Positions 11,829 to 23,413 of a stretch of DNA of 64,000 nucleotides are shown piece after piece. The notes under the pieces are model-generated. The model saw only the letters and a list, made by a program, of their open reading frames with translations. It did not search any database and had not been told where the DNA came from. The first letter of the stretch is position 1. Each line of letters opens with the position of its first letter. The translations under genes were made by a program, and so were the position numbers. Source of the stretch: Anarhynchus alexandrinus (taxonomy: Eukaryota; Chordata; Aves; Charadriiformes; Charadriidae); NCBI GenBank assembly GCA_008711295.1, contig VUYV01000044.1, positions 1,423,713 to 1,487,712 on the forward strand, given 5' to 3'.

Positions 11829-14800
11829 CTGCAAGGAAAAACATTGTAACTTATTGACTCAGACAAAACTGGAGTGACTATTTTGTCACAATCTGATACC
11901 AAATTCTTTACAAAGGTGTGTGCAGAGTGGCATTAGGGTTGCAGGTTACACGAGGCGCGTGATACTCCTCTAATGTGAATAAAGTATAGGGGCATTCCAC
12001 TAATTCCTAACTTACTCTGTTGTAAGTTAACATCAGCTTTCTGAGCACAGAGACTTCCAGCACTTTTCCTCTGAAATAATATATTCTTTGCTGAAAGAAT
12101 GGATTTTGCTATCTCAGGGATACTTGCATGTGTGTCAGGATATTCCAGCAGAGCAGCCAGGAACAGACTAATGCCAGGCACAAGGGGGCTGACATTTCTG
12201 AGCTGTGCTGACCACTCCTGCAGGAGGAAGAAACAGAGACGGCAGGGAAGAACCAAGGCCTGGAAGAAGCTCAGAGATCTGGAGGGGAACTATAACACAA
12301 AGCAAACAGCTGGAAATCCCCTCCCTTTCAGAGCTGAGGGGGAACCCCCAGTGAGTTGGCTGGTTCACTTTGTGTTCTGAGACAAGCAGCAGACTTCACT
12401 ATTTCGATGCAACACTAAATAGTGGATCAGCTGTTCATAACAGTTTCCCTAGATGAAAGAATTTCATCAAATACACACAGAATAACCAACATATTAGAGA
12501 AATTAAAGGAAGGGAAAGGTAGCTTCACAACTAGACTGAGGTACTTACACTGGAACATGTCACACCCACCAGCACAAGCAGTGGAATGAAATTCCCTGTT
12601 AAAAAACAAGGGTCAGCTGACAGCACCAAGCTCTGCTTTACTGATCCCCAGAATCAAAGACAGTGCAACTTCTTCTAACTAAAATGATCAGAGATGCTGA
12701 ACCCATTGAAAACAGCAGATATTTGGAAACACTGAACAGATTCACAAAAGAAGCAGTAACAACTATTTCCATGGCTGAGCAGATCGGGCAAGGAGCAAGC
12801 TGATCCTTTCAAGGCTGCTGGAAAGGACTGAACTTGCAGCAGCTATGTTATGAGATTCCAGTATTGCATTCAGTGCAATAAAAGGAGGGGTGGGGGGGGT
12901 GAGTGTCTGGACCCTGTATTAGGCTTTAGTCAGGTTAAATGATTCAGAAGCTAAAAAGACCCATCATTTTTTGGGTGCTTCTCACAGTAGTAGTTTATTT
13001 CCTGGTTCAGGTTGGCTTCTATGCCACAATGCAGTGCCATGCAGAGGTACTCAGACAAGCTACTTTGCATATCAGAAGTAATTTAGATGCATTAGCATGG
13101 CACTCTGCCAGGAGTAATAAGTGAGGCCTTCCAGAGCTGGCATCTCAGGGCACCATGCCATGTAGACAATGCCCTTCAGAGTTTGTTGAGGCATTCACAT
13201 AATTGATTTTCTGTTTAGGATCCTGGCCTGAAAACTTTTTATCTGAACCTTTTCATCTCCCCAGTACTAGGCAGGTAATTTTTTTTTTACTTTTGATTGG
13301 ACTCCTAGCACTCTTCAGAGATGTTGAGCTTCCTGTGTTAGCTGAAGATATCTGCAGCATCTAGCTCCTTTTAAGACAGCTCATAGTGATCCAAACAAAA
13401 AACTACTGCCAACTGAAGGAGTTAAGTAACATGAAACCATGGGAAAACAGCTGCACTCACTGGGCATTCCCTTCACTATTGTCACATGTAAAAGAAATTG
13501 TGTTAATATTAGTTTAGGAGAATCTGACATTCTGGTCAGATGTTTAATGGCTAGATGTACATGCTCAGAGACTGTAAAATGCTTTGGGGTTTGGTTTATC
13601 ACTAATCTGATGAAATTTTTTTCCCTCCTTGAACTTCCAATGGAAGAATTGAGAATAAATAGATGTACGTCCAAACACAACAACAATGGTACAAAGCAAA
13701 TAAAATAACAGCCACAAAGAATATGGTGCAAAGAGCTGGAATGCAGATGTTTGAGACTTTTATCCTTTGTCTACAGCTGTTCATATTAGTATGGGAGTTT
13801 AATACTTGGAAGCTGAAAAGAAACAAAGGCTTCTGATCACCAGATGCAGGAAAAGGCAAGGCTAGGTCCATAACACAACAGAAGAGAGGCAATTGAGAGA
13901 CATGGGATTGTTTTCAACCACAAAAACTAGAGAGTTAGAGAATGAGAAGACAGATATACGAGTTTCTCCTACATTTCCTCCTCTCACCTCTTCTCAACTC
14001 CCTGGATGCACAAAAGCAGCATGCTTGAAACTAAAAATAGTAGCCATTAACACAACAGCATCCGTTACATCAATGCACACAAAATGTCATTGCTCAGGTT
14101 TCTGACTGCAGCTTTGAGTGCCTGGAGTTTTGACAGGTTATATTTAGATCACGACAAAATCCCTTTGCTAAAGTTCAAGTCAGTACAATAATTATACACA
14201 CACCAGCATGCTTTCATCAAGTCTTTTCCAGCTGTCCTTCATGCATGAGACCCACAAATATGAGAACTATGCTTTAAATTACTCAGTGTCTGAAGTGTTT
14301 AATTTCCTCTCTGGGTGACATTCAGTCCTGGACTCTCCCATCTCCTGGTGAGGAAATTATCAGTTACATAATTACAGATGTTAGCCCAGGAATTCTGAAC
14401 CTGCAGTTACTCTATACTAAAGTGCAATTATGGTCAGAAATGTGACCACATAAAGATAGCACCTTCTTACTCAGCAAGTCTACTGGATACACAGCTAGAC
14501 CTTCTGATTTTGGTGACAGAAATAAGGCTATACTTTTCTTAGTTTGGTTAAAATAAATCTTTAACCAATAGTTTATTCTCCAAATATGTTATTTTGGGTT
14601 GATTAGAACTGCCCACAAATTAGTGCAAATTTGAAAATAGTTTTGACTAGAAAAAGCAAATAAGACATTTGGAAAATTGTAACAATTTTATTTTGACATA
14701 TTTTTAACAAGGCATGGCATTTCCATATTTCAAAGCAGGCTGAAACCAATTTTGTCAACAAGAAAAACCTAAACAAAAGATACAATTCTCAACAAAACAA

Positions 14801-17800
14801 GATCCCTGATGACTTAGCCAGTAAAATTGATCACTCATGCAACATTGGTCCTAAAAATGAGAAGAAAACACGTGTCCCTCAAACAAGTTTCTAGCTATTA
14901 CGTCATCAACATCTAGCAGTATGGCAATATCAGAAATGAAGCATTGGTCAATTCTCTGCCCTTGTGCTCTACAGTCATATGTTTTCATGACCTGCTCAAA
15001 AGACCCTATGCTGATGAGCTGTGATTATTCCAAGTTCAGCGTACATGCCATCTCTGATGTTAACGACTTGTTCTACATGCCATTTTGTTTAAGGCTGCAG
15101 ATTCGGTTTTGAATTAATGCTTAAGTATGTTCTTTACTGTCATATACAGTCATACTGAACTACAACTCCAGAAGTCACCCTAGCACCTAGCATCATACAA
15201 TGACCTTCTCATGATCATCTGATCAAATGGAATATGCTAGGGCAAACAAAGTCTGTCTTCTGAAGAAAAACAATTTTTCAGACCTAAATATCAAAGCAAG
15301 TACATTTCATCATCTGCTAAAATACTTCAAAAAGTCAGTGTACAATGACTGCTCTTTTGGAACCCTTGCAAAATCTGCTTGCTTGCTTCAGGTGTTACTC
15401 AAGATCTGAATCCTTCTGAGCTGGAGATCCAGGGGAGAATGTCCTAGCATTATTATAAATTGATCAACTCAGATCCTAGAGGCTCATAATGACTAAAAGC
15501 AGTGTCCTGTTTCTGAAGATTGGTGGACTGCTGTTGAGTGAGGCTCTTCTAGGCCAAGGTAAACCAGGAAAAGAGTCAGGCCTACATAGATTAGAAGAAA
15601 TTTAGGATACACAGATCTCATGAACAAGAGCCAAACACTGCAGTCTGGTAGAACTCCACATGGGGAATCTGGGGATCACTATCAAGGATATATGATACAA
15701 GCAAACTTACAGAAAACATGCACCACTAAGAAATGCAGTGTCTGGAAAAAACAGTGCCTCAAGAATTCTCAAGCTATTCACCAAATTTATGAGTATTTTT
15801 AACATTGAGTTTCTGAAGAAAAGTACCCATGCTAACATCTGGCTGCTGACAAGGTCTGGGTTCATAACCAGGACTAAGAATTACCTTGCCAGGAGATCAT
15901 GACAGAAGATACACTGGTACTTTCAATATTCACAGGCCTTTTGTCACTTCCTCACTGCAAACTCCCCTGAGGATACATCGTGATTTGATGATAATAAAAA
16001 AGCAGCTCTGAGGGTGTTCCTCCTAGCACTTCTAAGTACATTGCAACAAGAGAATCTTACAAAAATGAAAGATCAAAGAAATATGTTACCCACATTTTTT
16101 CCTGGGTAAACTAGCTAACAACATGCACTCTGAAAAAAGGTCTTCAGCCATGTTGCAGGAGAGCATCACTGGGAGAGAACGGCTGGCTTTTTTCTCCAGG
16201 AAACCTCAAGTGTGCTGCAGGGGCTTCTTGTGGTGGCAAAATACTGTATACCATTTTCAAAAAAAACTAATTTCAGCATTATGGAAACACCTTCAGGAGT
16301 ACTGTTTCTGAGGCACAGTGTTTTTTATGAATGCCTCTGCTTCATCAGAACAGCTGCAACTAGGGAAATGGAGCCTTTGGAAGCCTGAGTAGAAAGGAGC
16401 CAAAGACTCACTCTGAACCACAGTTGCCACTGGCATCTCCCTGTCACTTACTGGAGACTCACTATGGAAGCCCTTGCTGTGACAGGGCACAAATCCCATC
16501 TCCCTCACTCCCAAATACCCACTGTGAAGCTTGTCTTCTAAAACCTAGGCACAATCTGCATGCAAGGATAAATTATTTCCTCCTCTCTTGATAATCTTCT
16601 CTTGACTGTTCCTTACTCAGACTTGAGGTATCACAATGCTCCTAATGATATTCCTACATTTCCTTAAGGTAATTATGGATGAGACCAGCTTTTTCTATAT
16701 ATTCTGAATCAAACATATGTTTTACTTCCTTCCGCATAAGCTGCTTCTTCCCTAGGGGATCATGAAACAGTTGATGTACATATTATCTGCAATGCACTCC
16801 ACAGACTGCAGTTTAAGCTGATCTCAGTCAAACTGCCTCTATCAGAAGACAAATTCTCACCAGCCCTCATCCCTGTGCGTTACAGTTTCATAATTCCTGT
16901 ATTGTTGCATGTTTGATAAATAAGGAACGTTACATAATTATTAAATTTAATAGTTACAAAATTCTATGTTCATATACAATAAAATACTACCAATGACTAC
17001 ATATACCAGGCCTGCATTCAGTCAAATGACAGGATGTTGACATTTCTGGTTATTCAGCGCCACTCTGAAGCACAGTAGACAATTTGACAGCATCACTCAA
17101 AAGCCCTCTAATTTTGATACCCTCGCTAATGAATACTAATATATTAGTACCGCACTTCTTGTTGGTAGGCAATGATTCTAGCGGGTATTCAAGGCTTTAA
17201 CTAAGTTCACCAGTATGTTTTTCAACAGCTGACAGTCCTCACATCTGATACAATTTTTGGGCATGGTGTCAATACAACACTTTCTGACACTATTTTAATA
17301 ATTGTCACAGCATGCATAAAAATTAAACGGGGGGGGGTAGTTGGTAAAGCTCTATGAGTAATGAATGGCTGTATAATTGCTGTCCACTCAAACCGATGAA
17401 CTGTGAAAGCATGAATTTTGATTATGAAAGCGTAATAGAACATATTTTGATAGGAAGTTGGCATGTGGCTTAAGGTGGGGGATGGGGGGGAGACTGCACC
17501 ACTACATGCAGTTAATAGGAATTTGAAGAAATGGCTATTATGTACATGCATTCTAATTTTCAAACGTCTCAGGAGAGCTGCTCCAAGTGAAAAAAAATGT
17601 GCAACTTCAAATTATTATACATGTAAATTAGGTAACTTTGCATTTAAATGAGTCCATTTTGTAATTAGGTGTATACAATAAATGATCTTGCATATACAGT
17701 ATGCTCTATGTATGTATTAGTCAGAGGATGGTACACATCCATGATTGAGAACCGGGCCAAGTTAAAAATAAAACAAAACAAAAATCTACCACAGGAAGAA

Positions 17801-18710
17801 TTTCACAGAATAAGAAACAAATTACAATGACAGAAGCAATGACAGAATCATAAGCTGCAATTGCACTATCTTTAGTATGGCTCTGTGCTTTCCTGGATCA
17901 CCTAGCAGCACCAACCTGACTGGCCTAGGTTGGCACATATGATCGTATTATGGATGTAGTGGGAGAACAAATAATACAGCTATCAGGCATAAAGTCAGAT
18001 GACACAAAAGTAACTCCTAAAAATGTTCTAAACAACCTGGAACTAGCAAAATGAATTTGTATCATATGACGACTTCGCATTTTGTATCCCTGGCATTCTT
18101 GAGCTAGCATTATGAGTCCAAAAACCAAATTTTATTTACTTTTGAGCTATAGAATGCAGGTACTCATTTATTCCATGGTAAAAGGCTGCGTGTTGTAACT
18201 TGTGCTGCATTTCAGCACAATAAGCCGTTTCACACTACCTTTCATTTACCAAAGGATAAACGTATGCACAGTCATTAACTAATGTAAATGATGTATTGTC
18301 CTTTGTTTTTAATTTTGAAGTTTGTGTTGGGTTTTTTTATTTATTTTAAAATACACACAAAAATTGTTCATTTACTTGAAAGTGTGCTACTTTTTTGAAA
18401 TATTTGGAACCAAAGCAGACAAATTCTCAGCAACAAAATGTGATCAGCAGGGTGAGAAGAAAAGGAAAAAAAATATTCAATGGGAAAAGGAAGAGTTTCT
18501 AAAAATACCTCGTCGTTTAGCTGAGTTTGATGTGGTTTCCATTGTTCTCACCTCATTCACAAGTTTTTTCCCACCCTACCTACAACTTTCATACAAGACA
18601 CACATTGTCATAGTATTGCCACAAGCCTTAGAGATTAGGGCTAGCTAAGGGGCATGAGAGCTTATGACAGGAAACTGCATTTTCAGATAGCGTTAAGTCA
18701 TTGTACTTAC
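11829..18710 (-). other. PREX1: PREX1 intron 3 (6,882 bp)
   Basis: This lies between exon 3 and exon 4. It contains plus-strand G-tracts at 12,884-12,910, 17,329-17,337 and 17,475-17,490. Otherwise it is AT-rich DNA without recognised genes or mobile elements. The stretch around 16,900-18,300 has many TAAT/ATTA cores and an octamer-like TTTGCAT near 17,637, a composition often seen in conserved noncoding DNA. That reading is inference only. Confidence 0.88.
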
Positions 18711-18833
18711 AAATTTTAAGAAAACATTTCCCAGTTCATGCTGAGACTGAGGTTCTGGTTGTAAACAAAATTCCAGGGCAGCCAGGAACTCCTTGTGAAC
18801 ACCAAGAATGTCTTCAATGTTAGAAAATAAAAT
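18711..18833 (-). CDS. PREX1: PREX1 coding exon 3 (DH domain)
   Basis: This 123-nt exon encodes 41 residues, starting [20 protein letters not shown] and ending [13 protein letters not shown]. It is the DH-domain segment containing the family-typical FSNIEDI...H..FL..L pattern, about residues 98-138 of human P-Rex1. The [12 protein letters not shown] ending is diagnostic for P-Rex1; P-Rex2 has a different sequence there. The acceptor tract (TTTTTCTCTTTATATTTCAG) is strong and the donor is the near-consensus TTT|GTAAGTA. Both ends are phase 0. An open frame runs through the exon into both introns, so the exon limits rest on the splice sites and on homology, not on the open frame. No frameshift or stop is seen. 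Confidence 0.97.
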
Positions 18834-21800
18834 CTGAAATATAAAGAGAAAAACATTGCCAGCTGTTAATATATCTGAGAGTGTTTTGTTAAAGTAGTAG
18901 CACCAAAATATTGTGGCTCTGGACTTGCTGTGATAGGATCTAAAGCACAGACAGGGACTCATACAGAATGAATTACACTGGATTTGCCCCTTTCCTGGCC
19001 CCCTAGGGAAATCTTTACTGCTACTGAAGTACCTGCTGTAAATGAAGGTTATCTTTCCAGATACCTGAGCATGATGAATATAAGCAACTTCTTTCAAGTC
19101 TAGAGAAGGTTTCCTATGAGACCAACCAGGTGAATGGAATCACAAGGACCAAACTCTTGCCTTTCCTTCCCATATGTTAGAAATCACTTTCTGGAAGAAT
19201 GGGATTTGAAGCTATCACATACAAAGATGTACCTGTAAATAAGAGACCAAATCTCTGCCACATGGGATCTAGCATTTCACTGACAGGAGTACAGAATTGT
19301 GTAAAATGCTAGCAAACCACAGAGCAACATTTTAGAGTTCCGTTTCACTGATCTCAGCGGTTCTAAAAGGTGTATGTAATGGAATAGAGCCTCTTGTTTA
19401 GATGTGTACTATAAGGTAATTGTGCAATCTCACAGCTAAATGATCCGTACTGATTTGAATACACATGTGCTAAGGGGAATAAACTGACAGGGTGAAAGCT
19501 GCTATAAACACATAAGCTTTATAAGTCTTAATCATTTTCATACAAAATATGAGAAGAAAGTGTGAATAAACATACAGGAGATGGAATGCTATCTACACAG
19601 GGGGAGAAGTCCTGATTCATGGTGACACAGCCATCAGTATTGACAGCCACTAGAGAAAAGCCTGAATGGGCAGAGTAAATCCTGGAGTCAGGATCCTGCA
19701 GTGACATACATATTTGCAGATGACGTTTTCTATCACTTTGCTTTACCAATGCCGCTTGCAAAGAGAAGATCTGCAGTGCAGTGAAAACAGCTTTCACATT
19801 GGAAGCAGCCTCCCAGGTCTTGCATGGTGAGTGGGTGACACTCCTCTGAACCCCAAAGCGCGCAGCCTGACAGAGCCAGCCATCATCTTCCTGGCCTTCG
19901 GCATGAGAAGTGATCGAGCCTAACATCTTCCAACACTTCCCAAAGCACCTTATCATAACACTAAGATTTTCAACTTTATGCAGTGGAATTTATTCACCAG
20001 ATGTGACACTGATTCAGCCTGATGGCTGGTGATGTGGCAGCAATTCAGAAAAACAATAATCTGTAAACTAAGTCTAATCATTAAAGACAGGAATGAAACC
20101 TCAGTTCCTGGCTTAAAACTAGTTTCTCTCTGGTCTTGCAGGGGTAGACAAGATCAGGAATTCAAGGAGCCTTCCTCTCTGCATGTACTCAGGTTCAACT
20201 CTATACCTTCTGTTATTCAAGGATGGGCAGAGTATTTCTCTCAAACTCCCCCTGCAAGCTGGCTGCACATGCAGAGCCGAGCCTGCTGCACCTTCCTTGT
20301 CTTTGCTCCCCTCTTACTTCAGGAATACTGAGACATGGTAGCATGCATCATCATTCATGCATACTTGTGCATCATAGCCCCCTTCTAGCTCGGAATAAAG
20401 TAAAAGATTCCAACACACTGAATTTGCACTGATGGCCTCGCAACCAAAATAAAGGACAGGGAGCTAGGACTATTTGACTGCTTCCAGAAAACTTCCCCTG
20501 CTAATTCAAGCAAAGCATACGATGGTTCTGTCACATGGCTGAAACTGATGTGATGACACAGTAGCCTCTGTCTGCATGGCTTTGCCAGAAGCTGTGCCAA
20601 AAGGGGATTAGCAAGGAACAGGAAAACATCTGTCAGGGATGATTTTATCCTTCAGGAGCAGTCTTCGGGGGGTATTTTTTGATCCAAGGAATATCTGTGT
20701 AATCTAATGAATTCCGTGGTGGTCAGTAGAGCTCTGCTTGCAGCAGCATTTGCAGATAAGAAGAGTCACTTGAAAATCAAGGCAGCAGAGGGACCTTGAC
20801 AGCATGTGCTTCTATATCTAATACACCGCTACCATTTATAAGCCTCATGCGAGGAACTATGTCTGGCAGCTTGCGTACGCCCTCAAGTTATACTGCTTTC
20901 AATCTACTGTATCAGTAAAATGACGTCAGTGCCCTGCTGTGAATGTAGCGTAACTAGCGTAACACTAACATATCAATAGTTATTCCCACATGAGGCAGCA
21001 AATAAACTAAAAACATTTTTTTATGATGTTGCTGCAGCTGTTAGTCACTGGAGTACTTGTAAAATCTGGGCCTGGCACTGGACTCAATGTGGCCTTTCTG
21101 GAAGGGGATACAGTGGCCAAAGATTACTGAAATCTCCAGTGCTTGGTACCAGCTGCAGAAGAAACCTGCAAAAATAATACTGAGCGCAATAACCCAAATT
21201 ATCCTGAAAAGCACTTTCTCCTTTTGTTCAGAGGCGAGTGACTGCCAGAATACCTTGTATTTTCCTCTAGACATTTCTGCTGCATGAAGAAAGAGAGGCT
21301 TCTCCTTACATAAGCTTCCAAACCATTTATACAGTCTCTGCTACCATCTTTGCTGCTGCCAGCCACGTCACAGCTCTCTGGTGACTCAAGACACATAATA
21401 TTAGCAGGCAGAGTTATCAGAAGTCCCAACTCCACCTTGCTTGTCCTGCCTGTACCATCAATGAGTGAGAAAGGAGAGGGAAAGAAAGAACAAATATCTT
21501 TCAACTGGAGAAAAGACAATGAAATTATTTGGGGTAGGAGAAGAAGGGGCGGGAGGGGGACATAATATTGACTCTGATCAGGAAAACTGTGCCTTTGTGA
21601 TTCTATTTCACCAGCAATAGGCATAGGCCCTTTATTACTGAAGAGAAGCTCTGTTATCGAAAGCTGGGTATTGTAGTAATAAGAATAAATGAGGTCTCAC
21701 AGTGGCCTTAAAAAGACCCCCCAGGCACTTCAAGAATGACACAAAAATGAAGTGGTACTTCCCCAGAGGAGTGTGATGAAACTTCAAATGCAAATACATT

Positions 21801-23239
21801 TAAATCAGTAGAGAAAATATGGATTCTTCTGCACAGGCTTTGTGGGCACTGCATCTGATTATGTGGCAGTCATAATTAATATTCATTTTGATGATATATG
21901 AATAATGATAGAATAATAACTTTCATCACCAGTCTCGGCTGTTCATCAAATTGGCAAATAGTTGTGTAGGTTTATTTCTCATGCAAAGCTTACTTTTTGC
22001 ACACTTCTCTGCACACAAGATCTATTGTCACTAATTCCTTGTCTACTTTTTCTTCAGCCACGCCCAAACTTACTTCAGACTATAGATGGTGAGTTTTTGG
22101 GGAGTGAGGACTTCTGAATTTGAAGACAGTGAGAGGCTTAGCTCCACAAAGCTGCCAAGCCATCTTGCTACCAGCCCCTTCTGATGCCAGTCAGTCAATA
22201 CTACAGTATTGCTAGCCTGTAGAATGAACAGCAAAAACAGGAGCTAGAGCCCTGCTAGGATCTCTATACATTCAGGTAATACTGGTATGTGAAATGGAGG
22301 AACCAGCCTTGGGGAAACACACGCCAGCTGCACTAGCACTGGCTGGTGTGATATACCTATTATTGCTGTGCCCTGCTCCCTCAAGTGTAAAGGGCAAAGT
22401 TTCTGCTGATTTAGGAGCTATAGCATCAAATACAAGCCCAATAAGTAAGCCTCTAATGGCAAACAAGCTGCACCCTATCCCACTGATGATCAGGTTTCAC
22501 TTGCGAATGTGTACAGTGTTTTGGTTTCACATACATATGTGTACAAGGAGGTTTTTTAAGCCAAATCACTACAAGAAAGTGTTGCTTGTATTTATGAAAA
22601 TAACGAACAACAAGGTCCCCTGTAACCATAGGCACTAGAGAAGCTAGCACCTCACAGAAACAGCTCTGTTTCTATGTCCCTTATCTCTTTCCAGTGCAAA
22701 ATTCATGCAGGAACCTCCTCATGCAAGGGTCTCACATTACTTATTCCTCCACAAGAACACCAATTCCTTCCCACTAGAACACAACGGAATATTCCTGCCT
22801 CCTTCTCGTAAGCACTATCAATTTTAGATTTGTAAAAGACAGCAGATGCAAACTGGCTAACTGAATACTGTCAAGCAAAATAGACAAGGGCTGTGCATTC
22901 CCTGCCTTTCCTCTCAAAGACACTGAAAATGCCTCTCTGTCCTCTACCCACCATTTCACAAATCTTGCCAAAAGTTAGTATCTCTGACAACACTACACTG
23001 TTGTCAAATTTTACTGAAATTAGCTGGTGAGATGAAAAATTGCTGGAAGATGACAGCTATACGAATGGGCAGACAAATTGACAGATAAACTGTCAATGTG
23101 AGCCTCTTTTCCTTAGGGAACCAGTTTAATAATAAGCATCAATATGACATGAGGATATTTGATATTCATATCTCTGAATCTAGCCTTTCATTACATATCA
23201 TTTTCCCAAACAAGACAATGAGGAAGATAGAAGAAATAC
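18834..23239 (-). other. PREX1: PREX1 intron 2 (4,406 bp)
   Basis: This lies between exon 2 and exon 3. It contains a CpG-bearing stretch with a perfect CRE octamer (20,921-20,928) and an ATTA/TAAT-rich stretch near 21,860-21,930. Minus-strand open frames of about 140 codons at 19,528-19,956 and 21,199-21,624 have no recognisable similarity and are taken as chance. Confidence 0.88.
20821..20965. promoter_or_regulatory. Candidate regulatory stretch with CRE octamer, intron 2
   Basis: About seven CpG dinucleotides occur in roughly 145 bp, against a CpG-poor background. A perfect palindromic cAMP-response element, TGACGTCA, sits at 20,921-20,928. A 9-bp tandem duplication, tagcgtaac twice, follows at 20,946-20,963. 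TGACGTCA is the established consensus for CREB/ATF binding. Function here is inferred from sequence alone. Confidence 0.3.
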
Positions 23240-23311
23240 CTTAACATTCTCCTCTGTTATGTACTTCTCAGCTTTGTCCACAGCATTCTGGCGGATCCGG
23301 TGTAGAAATGC
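23240..23311 (-). CDS. PREX1: PREX1 coding exon 2 (DH domain, first exon in window)
   Basis: This 72-nt exon encodes 24 residues beginning AFLHRIRQN and ending ITEENVK. Both ends match the second exon of mammalian P-Rex1, a Rac-specific guanine nucleotide exchange factor that acts at the plasma membrane downstream of PIP3 and G-beta-gamma. It covers the part of the DH domain just after the first conserved region, about residues 74-97 in human numbering as I recall it. The acceptor is a pyrimidine-rich stretch ending CTACAG and the donor is AAG|GTATTTC. Both boundaries are phase 0. The middle (AVDKAEKY) differs from the human residues I remember, while the ends are conserved. A 26-bp-period tandem repeat lies 55-102 bp upstream of the acceptor, inside intron 1. 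P-Rex2 is the alternative, but the downstream exons favour P-Rex1. Confidence 0.95.
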
Positions 23312-23340
23312 CTGTAGATATAAAAAAGATTATGTTCAAA

Positions 23341-23413
23341 TGGCTTGATATGGCTTGATTTCACTCTTTTATATCCTCTAGGATATAAATCCTTTTATAT
23401 CCTCTAGGATATA
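23341..23413 (+). repeat. Short nested tandem repeats upstream of the exon 2 acceptor
   Basis: Two copies of a 10-bp unit (tggcttgata / tggcttgatt) at 23,341-23,360 are followed by two copies of a 22-bp unit at 23,366-23,387 and 23,392-23,413 (period 26). Each 22-bp unit contains the near-palindrome atatcctctaggatat. On the minus strand the array lies 30-102 bp upstream of the exon 2 acceptor, close to where a branch point would be. Confidence 0.9.

Noticed and set aside
19528..19956. Minus-strand open frame of 142 codons about 700 bp upstream of exon 3
   Set aside because: No similarity to P-Rex1 or another family is recognisable. Known exon order leaves no room for an extra coding exon between exons 2 and 3.
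21199..21624. Minus-strand open frame of 141 codons in intron 2
   Set aside because: Low-complexity leucine/proline stretches arise from a purine-rich tract on the opposite strand. No recognisable domain.
8253..23311. Assignment of the exons to PREX2 rather than PREX1
   Set aside because: [24 protein letters not shown] and the AFLHRIRQN start are P-Rex1 forms. P-Rex2 differs at these sites as I recall them.
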